Shown here one piece after another: positions 26,322 through 32,966 of a stretch of 64,000 nucleotides of DNA. The DNA comes from Methylobacter luteus IMV-B-3098 (GTDB taxonomy: Bacteria > Pseudomonadota > Gammaproteobacteria > Methylococcales > Methylomonadaceae). A model generated the notes under the pieces. That model had not been told where the DNA came from. It saw only the letters and a program-made list of their open reading frames with translations, and did no database searches. The translations under genes and the position numbers were made by a program. The stretch is from positions 2,877,777-2,941,776 of the forward strand of contig NZ_KE386569.1 in assembly GCF_000427625.1 (NCBI RefSeq), given 5' to 3'. Numbering within the stretch: the stretch's first letter is position 1; every line of letters starts with the position of its first letter.

Positions 26322-27215
26322 ATGAATGCAAATCTTCAAATTTTGTTTATCAGTACGGATCATTATTATCGTGGCTTATTAAAAGGCTATTGCCATGCGC
26401 AGCAGTTTACTTTTCTTGAACTGGCTGATCCTATAACAATCAATAGGGATGTATTTAATACTTCTCTGGATTTGATTATTCTGGATATGAATTGGGCAGT
26501 CGATTCGTTGAAAAAAGACGACTGGCAAGTATTGCAAGGAATGAGCATTACTCGCCAGATACCGGTATGCGCATTAGGCAATAAAGACTATAGTGATGCA
26601 TTTGACGGCAAACCAGACTCATGGATAGAGGCTTTTTTTGATGAGTCACTTATTGTTGAGCAACTGGATGGATATCTGCTGAAGAAATTCCTTCAGCATG
26701 CTCATGTGCATACCGAAAGAAGGGGGCAGGAAAGGCGTTCCACGATGGATCGAAGGGCTTCTCGTCGGGATAAAAATGATACCTCAGGACATCCGTTAGA
26801 TCCGATGCAATACGAGTCGACGCCGAAAAATGGAAGTGGCGAACATGGCATAGTCGGTCCTTTTCAAATTGATCGACGTTTTAAAACCGTTTCTTTGTAT
26901 GGGAAAAATATCGACCTTACCCGCAAGGAATTTGAATTGTTCGAACTGTTGTCCAGGGATGTTGATCGTGTGCTTATGGCCGAAGAAATTATTCAGCATC
27001 TCTGGCCCGGAAATAACCGTGCAACAAAGTCAGATCTTTATCAATACATGCACCTGTTGCGCAAGAAGATTGAAAAAGACCCTGATAACCCGCAGTGGAT
27101 TCTGACTGTCAAGGGCTTCGGGTACAGGCTGGATGTGTCTACTGAACTAAAAGCCCCGGAAGAGAAATATGACAATTTGGTCGCATGGCCAGTCGTTGCT
27201 CCTGCGACCCAATAG
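26322..27215 (+). CDS. OmpR-type winged-helix regulator with atypical receiver domain
   Basis: The 297-residue protein has an N-terminal receiver-like fold (1-125) that keeps the aspartate strand LIILDMNW, but the acidic pair is reduced to STDH and no KP switch lysine is visible. A basic linker follows (RRGQERRSTMDRRASRRD, about 138-156). A C-terminal OmpR/PhoB winged helix (about 190-280) is intact (DLTRKEFELFELL, LYQYMHLLRKKI, VKGFGYRL). The ATG at 26322 is preferred to a GTG four codons upstream. It may act without phosphorylation. It is the nearest regulator upstream of the amyloid-like operon on the same strand, so it is a candidate controller (inference). Confidence 0.8.
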   Translation: MNANLQILFISTDHYYRGLLKGYCHAQQFTFLELADPITINRDVFNTSLDLIILDMNWAVDSLKKDDWQVLQGMSITRQIPVCALGNKDYSDAFDGKPDSWIEAFFDESLIVEQLDGYLLKKFLQHAHVHTERRGQERRSTMDRRASRRDKNDTSGHPLDPMQYESTPKNGSGEHGIVGPFQIDRRFKTVSLYGKNIDLTRKEFELFELLSRDVDRVLMAEEIIQHLWPGNNRATKSDLYQYMHLLRKKIEKDPDNPQWILTVKGFGYRLDVSTELKAPEEKYDNLVAWPVVAPATQ

Positions 27216-27841
27216 GAAAAACCTGTTGAAAAGTAAAATTATACGAGCATAGCGTGTGCTACCGGTAAGATTATCCATTGGCAGCCTGAGTTCGGGATAA
27301 ACATTAGCCTGTGATCGAGCATTATAATTGCTCGAGAGACAGGCTCGGCAACGAAATAGATTCATTAGCGCTGGCAAATGCGTTCAATCCGGCAAACGAT
27401 CAATAGGCCGGGCTCCAACCAGAAGTCATCGATATAAAATTATCCGCTCTAAGAGTTTGTTCGACTTCTTATATGTTCCTATCTTCACGAAATAATCAAT
27501 TTAATGCTTAGCAGTCTGTCCGCAAATTGAAGATGGTTGGCAATTTGAGGTCACAAAAGCTCCCCTGGGTTATATCGCCCTCAACACATAATCATAATAA
27601 CGATAAAAGCGCTTATTCTAATTTGCACATAAGCATGGCGTTGTTTGCGCGCATGTCTTTTAGGTAACGAATAAAAATAAATTAGCCGTAAGATGAATAA
27701 CAAATTTCGTTAGCCGCTCATTTTTAAGGCTAGTTGATTTTGCTCGATTTTTAAAACTATCGGGTGAATCCAAGACATTCGGTTTGCGCAAAAGTCCCTG
27801 TTTCCAGTATCAAAAACAACAATCATATCTTTTATGGGTTC
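27216..27841. other. Gene-free spacer with a palindrome
   Basis: About 620 nt, AT-rich, with no supported gene. TCGAGCA (27315-27321) and TGCTCGA (27329-27335) form a 7-bp hairpin with loop TTATAAT, which could end the regulator transcript although no U-run follows. The rest shows nothing I can name. Confidence 0.45.
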
Positions 27842-28347
27842 TTAAGTATTTCTTCAGATTTTAAGCATTTTTTGAGAATGCTTCTATGGAAATTTAAGGT
27901 TAGCTTGACTGAAACTACAGTCGAGATTGAGCTGGTGACTTCGCCAATGCGGTATCCGGTTTTTCTGGCTGATCCAAGTGCATCAGAGAAAATCTGATGA
28001 TCTTTTATCTCACATGGAGTTGTTTGTGAACCTACCCAATAAAAAAATCTTAACTGCAAGAAAAGTCTCTAATTGCTAGCATCTTGCTGATTTTTGACTC
28101 TATATTTTTAAGTATTTCTTTAGATTTAAGTGTTTTTTCATATTGGTTCTATGGAAATTTAAGGTTAGTTTGACTGAAACTACAGTCGAGATTGAGCTAG
28201 TGTCTTTGCCGATGCGGTATCAGGTCTTTCTAGCTTATCCACTACATCAGAAAAATCTGATGATCTTCTATCTCATACGGAGTAATGACATGAAACAATT
28301 CAATAAAAAAATCTTAACTGCAGGCATTCTGCTGGTTTTGGGCTCTG
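27842..28347 (+). repeat. Tandem duplication of the amyloid gene's upstream region and 5' end
   Basis: Two copies lie head to tail: about 27842-28103 and 28108-28347, offset 264-266 nt and nearly identical over the central 130 nt (CTATGGAAATTTAAGGTTAG onward). The match continues into the signal-peptide coding part: AATAAAAAAATCTTAACTGCA-type sequence occurs at 28038 and 28302, followed by GCATCTTGCTG and GCATTCTGCTG. Copy 1 has lost the start codon and has an insertion of about 20 nt, so it is the remnant of a second subunit gene. Several differences in the shared upstream frame (WKFKVSLTETTVEIELV) are silent. Confidence 0.75.
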
Positions 28348-29060
28348 TTTCAAGCGCATGGGCAGACGCAGAAGGCGGTCTATTAGCTGTTGATGCCAGC
28401 AACAACAGCGATTATTCAACCAAAACTAAAGATAGCTATAACACTGCATACGTTGATAAATCTGATAACAGTTTCGTCGATAAATCCGATAACAGCTACA
28501 CCGATAAATCCGATAATAGTTACACCGATAAATCCGATAATAGTTACACCGATAAATCTGTATACATCGAGAAGACCGATAAGAGTTACACCGATAAATC
28601 CGATAACAGCTACACCGATAAATCTGTATACATCGAAAAGACCGATAAGAGCAAAACTTTTGCTGACGCAGATGACGGCGCTCAAGCGGCTGTTGCTGGC
28701 AAGGATGCTTACAATACCAAAACCGAAGTTGAAGCAAAAGACGATGGTCTTGCGGTAAATACTGGCACATACGCTAACGTTACCCGTATCGATGTTAACG
28801 CAGACGACGGTGCAGTAGCAGTTTATGCCGGCAAAGACGTTAAGGTTAATCAATCACAGTTGGACGGTGAAGTTTCAGGCATAGGTGCAGGCGATTCAAC
28901 TGCATTAGCCCTGCTTGGCACTCTTACAGGCGGCAACTTTGTAGCAGACTCATTCAATGGTTCAGCCGGTATTATGCAGAACCAACAAAACTATGCTGCC
29001 GGTGCGCTGCTTCAACAGCAAGTGTCCTTCCAAGGCAACGTAAACGTCGACACTAAATAA
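28290..29060 (+). CDS. Secreted octapeptide-repeat protein, candidate amyloid/biofilm subunit
   Basis: The 256-residue protein has a signal peptide cut near AWA (residue 25). Residues 53-120 are near-perfect repeats of SYTDKSDN, twice interrupted by a longer SYTDKSVYIEKTDK unit. The middle carries two looser ADDGAxAVxAGKD blocks. The C terminus (GIMQNQQNYAAGALLQQQ) is Gln/Asn-rich, as in bacterial amyloid and curli-like subunits. There is no cysteine and composition is dominated by Asp, Lys, Ser, Asn, Thr and Ala. The ATG at 28290 has GGAG upstream; the frame is open further upstream but the signal peptide fixes the start. It heads the operon containing a C39 peptidase, as subunit genes do in fap operons. 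Confidence 0.7.
   Translation: MKQFNKKILTAGILLVLGSVSSAWADAEGGLLAVDASNNSDYSTKTKDSYNTAYVDKSDNSFVDKSDNSYTDKSDNSYTDKSDNSYTDKSVYIEKTDKSYTDKSDNSYTDKSVYIEKTDKSKTFADADDGAQAAVAGKDAYNTKTEVEAKDDGLAVNTGTYANVTRIDVNADDGAVAVYAGKDVKVNQSQLDGEVSGIGAGDSTALALLGTLTGGNFVADSFNGSAGIMQNQQNYAAGALLQQQVSFQGNVNVDTK
28446..28649 (+). repeat. 24-nt in-frame coding repeats
   Basis: About eight copies of a 24-nt unit (consensus GATAAATCCGATAAYAGYTA plus CACC) encode SYTDKSDN. Two 42-nt variants encode the SVYIEKTDK insert. Copies are almost identical at nucleotide level, so the array is recent or homogenised and could change length by slippage or recombination. Confidence 0.85.
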
Positions 29061-29107
29061 TAAAGCAAGTTATACAAGCTGTAGCTTAACTTCAGCTGAT
29101 GGAGTTT

Positions 29108-29140
29108 GCCGGTGAGTGAATGATTGCTCACCGGCTTTTT
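29108..29140 (+). terminator. Rho-independent terminator between the repeat protein and the rest of the operon
   Basis: GCCGGTGAG (29108-29116) pairs perfectly with CTCACCGGC (29127-29135) around a 10-nt loop and is followed at once by TTTTT. It lies 48 nt after the stop of the repeat protein and 34 nt before the next start. It probably gives high subunit expression with limited read-through. Confidence 0.88.
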
Positions 29141-29173
29141 CTGACACAGTGAAAATAACGGAATCAGGAGAAT

Positions 29174-29536
29174 ATGATGGACACGATTTTAAAGGCTGGT
29201 TTGTTGACTCTCCTTGTCGTAATGGCCTCAAGCCAGGCAGCGATAGCTGATTCTGCTGAAGACAAGAATGGGCTAGTTTTTTCACAGACCGAAATCGCAC
29301 TGTTGGATGAGCTGGATGATGAGCGTGGAAAGGAAGGCGTGGATTATATGACGCTCAACAACATGAATGTGCGAGCTACATTAAGCGGCGATGCCAATAA
29401 TAACGTCACTGGTTTTAATATTATTGACCATGGTGCATTTACTGACGCCGCCGGCATGGTTTCGGTTATTCAAAATACAGGCAACAATGTTCTTATTCAG
29501 GATGCGACTATCGTGAATGTCACGATCATGCCTTAA
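29174..29536 (+). CDS. Small secreted protein with VIQNTGNNVLIQ motif
   Basis: The 120-residue protein has a signal peptide ending AIA (about residue 24), an acidic stretch (LLDELDDERGKEGVD) and a C-terminal block, NVTGFNIIDHGAFTDAAG then VIQNTGNNVLIQDATIVNV. I recall such Asn/Gly/Ile-rich segments in proteins encoded beside C39 peptidases in Fap-like clusters. It could be a minor or nucleator subunit; that role is inference. CAGGAG lies just upstream. Confidence 0.65.
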   Translation: MMDTILKAGLLTLLVVMASSQAAIADSAEDKNGLVFSQTEIALLDELDDERGKEGVDYMTLNNMNVRATLSGDANNNVTGFNIIDHGAFTDAAGMVSVIQNTGNNVLIQDATIVNVTIMP

Positions 29537-29561
29537 GACTTTTTGTTGCGTAGGAAGCGGT

Positions 29562-30251
29562 ATGAAACGGTTGATCATTATATGTGTTTTTTTTATGTTG
29601 CCCGCGCTGAGTAGTTATGCCGGTTCTATAGATTTTAACGGTATTGCTGGAGCCGGAAATTACAATATTCCGGTGAAAAGTTTTGTAGAACGCCGATTCA
29701 AGACTATCTACAAACAGCAGTATGATTTTAGCTGCGGCTCGGCAACTTTAGCGAGTTTATTGACCTACCATTATGACGATATTGTTGATGAGCAAAGCGT
29801 ATTTAATGACATGTATAAAAACGGCAATCAGCAGTTGATACAGAAGAAGGGATTTTCGTTGTTGGATATGAAATTTTATCTGGAGAGACGGGGCTATCAG
29901 GCTGATGGGTACAAAATCAATTTGGACCAGTTGATTGCAGCCAAAGCCCCGGCAATTACCATCATCAACAATAAGGGCTACCTGCATTTTGTGATCATAA
30001 AAGGGCTCAATGAGCAGGATGTTCTGGTTGGAGATCCTGCCGTAGGCTTGAAAACGATCCCTCGGGATGAGTTTGAGGAAATGTGGGGTAAGCGTATTCT
30101 CTTTTTAATCCGTAATAAACAGAGTGAGGATGCGCATTTTCAGGATCAGGAAGAATGGGCGCTTCGAAGTAAGGTGCCATTGGGTACGGCTGTCGATCGA
30201 TCCAGTTTAGGGGAGTTCAATCTGTTGCAGCCGGGACGTTGGGACTTTTAA
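29562..30251 (+). CDS. C39-family cysteine peptidase, FapD-like
   Basis: The 229-residue protein has a signal peptide (MKRLIIICVFFMLPALSSYA) and a papain-like C39 domain: oxyanion Gln and catalytic Cys in QQYDFSCGSATLASLL, His in GYLHFVIIKG and Asp in VLVGDPAVG. Free-standing periplasmic C39 peptidases of this length match FapD, which functions in fibril export in Pseudomonas. The ATG at 29562 is chosen for its AGGAAG site and signal peptide. An upstream in-frame extension overlaps the previous gene and is unlikely. It lies in the middle of the four-gene secreted-protein run. Confidence 0.82.
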   Translation: MKRLIIICVFFMLPALSSYAGSIDFNGIAGAGNYNIPVKSFVERRFKTIYKQQYDFSCGSATLASLLTYHYDDIVDEQSVFNDMYKNGNQQLIQKKGFSLLDMKFYLERRGYQADGYKINLDQLIAAKAPAITIINNKGYLHFVIIKGLNEQDVLVGDPAVGLKTIPRDEFEEMWGKRILFLIRNKQSEDAHFQDQEEWALRSKVPLGTAVDRSSLGEFNLLQPGRWDF

Positions 30252-30269
30252 CGACTTGTTTAGGAGTAT

Positions 30270-30749
30270 TTGATGAAAGGCTATCTATTAAATCTTTGCC
30301 GAAAACTCCCGTATGTTGCAGTTTGGCTATTGGTTGGCTTCACTTATCAAGCTCTAGCGGATGATTTATCAACGGAGGCGGACAACTCTCCTGGTAATTG
30401 GGAGGTTGCATCGAATGCTGATCTGGCGCAACTGCGCGGCGGCTTCGCTTTGCCAAATGGCATGACCATTGATTTTAGTATGGAAAAAACAATTTATTTG
30501 AATGGCGTGGAAACTGTTTCCTCTACTTTTAAATTACCGAATAATGCGACATTTTTTCAGAACGGTTCACAAAACATAGCATCAGAGTGGGCTGGTTCAG
30601 GGTTGAGTTCTGTGATTCAGAATAATCTGGACAATCAGGCCATCAAGACTCTTACTACAATTAACATCGATTTAGGGAATTTGAGAAATCTCAGCCAGGC
30701 TATCGCCGCAAATACTTTTCGTAATTTTGTGCAGCCTACTTTTCAGTAA
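30270..30749 (+). CDS. Secreted protein of the C39/amyloid cluster, FapE-like position
   Basis: The 159-residue protein has a signal peptide ending ALA (about residue 30). The mature part starts with LAQLRGGFALPNGMTIDF, which resembles a class leader or recognition block, and contains MEKTIYLNGVETVSSTF and GLSSVIQNNLDNQAIKTLTTINIDL. The VIQNN...NQ pattern echoes VIQNTGNN in the gene two upstream. I know this type only from its place next to C39 peptidases; a fibril-associated or secretion role is inferred. It starts 18 nt after the peptidase gene. Confidence 0.6.
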   Translation: MMKGYLLNLCRKLPYVAVWLLVGFTYQALADDLSTEADNSPGNWEVASNADLAQLRGGFALPNGMTIDFSMEKTIYLNGVETVSSTFKLPNNATFFQNGSQNIASEWAGSGLSSVIQNNLDNQAIKTLTTINIDLGNLRNLSQAIAANTFRNFVQPTFQ

Positions 30750-30798
30750 TTGCACGGCGCTGAGTTTAATTTACTGAGTATGTATATTAAAGATCGCG

Positions 30799-30951
30799 CA
30801 CGAAATAACTTCAGCATTATATCTCCTTAACCCAATTCCTCAGCAATGGCTCCCTGCATCGCCTAAAGCGCCTGCTTTTGGCGCTCTACTGCCTGCTTCC
30901 TTGTGGGCATCCCGACGGAAGAAGGGGGCAATATATCGAAGTTATTTTGTG
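30799..30951. repeat. MITE-like element with terminal inverted repeats
   Basis: CACGAAATAACTTC (30799-30812) and GAAGTTATTTTGTG (30938-30951) are 14-bp inverted repeats with one mismatch, enclosing 125 nt with no gene. An internal AGCGCC/GGCGCT hairpin is present. The size fits a non-autonomous mobile element inserted between the secreted-protein genes and the FapF-like gene. Confidence 0.55.
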
Positions 30952-31351
30952 GTTATTCCTAAGGAATTGAAATTTTCATATTAATCCTTGCCCAGTCGGA
31001 AAATTTTCCTTATGAGAGCGAATTAACTCTAGTTATCACGAGCTAATAAGTAGTTTTACTTAGGTAATGCCACTTATTGTTCGGAAAACGGTAATGAAAT
31101 ATAAAAGTGGAAAATAAAGTTTTTTATAACAATAACTACTAATTGCCGGATTTCAGAATTCGCATAATGTTTTATATATAAACGTTAAGGCAGATCTCCA
31201 AAGGAACTCATTCCAGCCGTAGTTAAGTCAAGCAGTTCTTCTATATTAACTACCCATTGCAGCTTCATTGTGCTTGAAGTGGTTAGAAGTGCATTAAATC
31301 ATGGAAGAGCTGTTATTTATTCTTATCAGTAAAAAAATGGAAATAAAATAA
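30952..31351. other. AT-rich leader region before the FapF-like gene
   Basis: About 400 nt without a gene. It must contain the promoter of the porin-like gene if that is expressed separately. I see no further strong hairpin or repeat. Confidence 0.45.
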
Positions 31352-32689
31352 ATGAAGCTAGATAAAGTTGGGGGTGTCGGGCTTTCTCTCGTGGGGGTTC
31401 TTAACGGATTTATTATCAGCTCATGCGTGCTGTCCAGCAGCGAGGCTTTTGCCAAAACCATAGAGCAACAGGAAAGCTCCATTGAGCAATACCGGAAACT
31501 CTTTTTAGAACAACAAAAAGAATTCGAGAAACAGCGGCGCATCATTGCTGAGCAGGGTAAAGAACTCCAGATACTAAAGGCGCGTATTGATTCTTTGTCA
31601 AGATCAGGTCCGACAGCTGAAATTAAGCCAGCGCCAGTCAATAAGGCATCCAGGCCGCCTATAGTGACAGCCGTCGCGCAAAGAAATAATGGAATGCCCA
31701 ATCCGCTCCCCGCGAAGCCCGTTGGTGAGGCGCCTCCGCAAACAAAAGAAAAGGCAAGGCCGCCGGAGATACCCCGTTTGAGTGAGACTGTCGGTGGCGT
31801 ATTAACTAGAAAAGGGAATTTCGTTTTCGAGCCTTCATTGGATTATTCTTATATCGATAACAACCGGGTTTTTCTCGATGCATTCACCTTCATTCCCGCC
31901 ATTGCTGTTGGACTTATCGATATTCGACAAATTAAACGCCATAATTTTATCGGTAGTTTGGGCGCTCGATATGGAGTCACGGATCGCCTTGAGCTGGAGT
32001 TCAAAGCACCTTATGTCTACCGCGAAGATACTCAGCGTTCACGTGCAGTCAGTATTGGCGCGGGCGTTGATGAAACTTTTAATGCTTCCGGTAATGACAT
32101 AGGCGATCTGGAATTTGCTGCCCGCTATCAGCTTAGCGGAGGCTCTGGCGGCTGGCCGATTCTTGTCGGCAATGTGGTGGCAACGGTACCGACTGGAAAA
32201 AGTCCGTTTGATGTGGAATATGCGTTGGCTCAAGGCGTGCCGGGAGCACAATTTCCAACCGAATTGCCGACAGGCACAGGTTATTTCAGCTTCCAACCTA
32301 GTATTACGGCATTATATCCAACCGATCCGGCCGTCTTTTTCGGCAATCTTAGTTACAATTATAATGCCGAAACGAATGAGAATGTTGGGGACTTTGACCC
32401 AGGCGATGCGATCGGTTTGAGCTTCGGCATGGGGTTTGGCTTGAATGAGCGATCATCTTTCAGCTTGGGTTACTCGCATAAACATGTTTTCAAATCTGAA
32501 CTTGATGGTTTTGAGATGGATGACAGCGAACTGGATATAGGTCAATTATTGGTTGGTTATTCTTTCAAGTACTCACCCAAAACGACTCTTAACCTGTCAC
32601 TCGGGATAGGCACGACAGACGACGCGCAGGATGTTAAGCTCAATGTCAGAGTGCCGATGACTTTTGATTTTCTTTCATCAGGCTCATAG
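31352..32689 (+). CDS. Coiled-coil plus beta-barrel outer-membrane protein, FapF-like
   Basis: The 445-residue protein has a long signal peptide ending AFA (about residue 34), a coiled coil (about 36-86, EQQKEFEKQRRIIAEQGKEL), a Pro/Lys-rich linker and a C-terminal barrel of about 300 residues with alternating aromatic strands, ending MTFDF. Barrel blocks such as VGGVLTRKGNFVFEPSLDYS, AVGLIDIRQIKR and RYGVTDRLELEFKAPYVYR recall FapF, the trimeric amyloid secretion pore with an N-terminal coiled coil. Its separation from the C39 genes by 600 nt and a MITE-like element is unusual. Ribosome site is weak. Confidence 0.75.
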   Translation: MKLDKVGGVGLSLVGVLNGFIISSCVLSSSEAFAKTIEQQESSIEQYRKLFLEQQKEFEKQRRIIAEQGKELQILKARIDSLSRSGPTAEIKPAPVNKASRPPIVTAVAQRNNGMPNPLPAKPVGEAPPQTKEKARPPEIPRLSETVGGVLTRKGNFVFEPSLDYSYIDNNRVFLDAFTFIPAIAVGLIDIRQIKRHNFIGSLGARYGVTDRLELEFKAPYVYREDTQRSRAVSIGAGVDETFNASGNDIGDLEFAARYQLSGGSGGWPILVGNVVATVPTGKSPFDVEYALAQGVPGAQFPTELPTGTGYFSFQPSITALYPTDPAVFFGNLSYNYNAETNENVGDFDPGDAIGLSFGMGFGLNERSSFSLGYSHKHVFKSELDGFEMDDSELDIGQLLVGYSFKYSPKTTLNLSLGIGTTDDAQDVKLNVRVPMTFDFLSSGS

Positions 32690-32966
32690 TCCCGTTATTT
32701 CTGACGCGAAATCAAGCAGGCTTAGCGTCATCTTAAAAGCAAGAGACTAAGAGAGGTTATTCTCCGGTGCGCCGCATGACAGGCGCATTGGTTGAAGATG
32801 CCGATAACGTTTCTTTCAAGCCAGGCAACTTCCTTAATTCACTGGCAATCATAGTCATGCTTTGCATGTGTTTTGAATATTTTTCAGGACATTTCAGTCA
32901 AATACATCTTCTGCATCCGTCCACGGATTGGTTATCATGTGGTTTTTCCAGGTCTGTGGGTCGAGC

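Noticed and set aside
27764..27997. A 77-codon frame in duplicated copy 1
   Set aside because: It shares the WKFKVSLTETT segment with copy 2, but lacks a ribosome site and is better explained as part of the duplicated upstream region. The silent differences are noted as a finding.
28446..28649. Possible CRISPR array
   Set aside because: The 24-nt units are direct, contiguous and in frame, without unique spacers. They encode the octapeptide repeats of a secreted protein.
29517..29561. Upstream start for the C39 peptidase
   Set aside because: It would add 15 residues before a complete signal peptide and overlap the preceding gene. The ATG at 29562 has an AGGAAG site.
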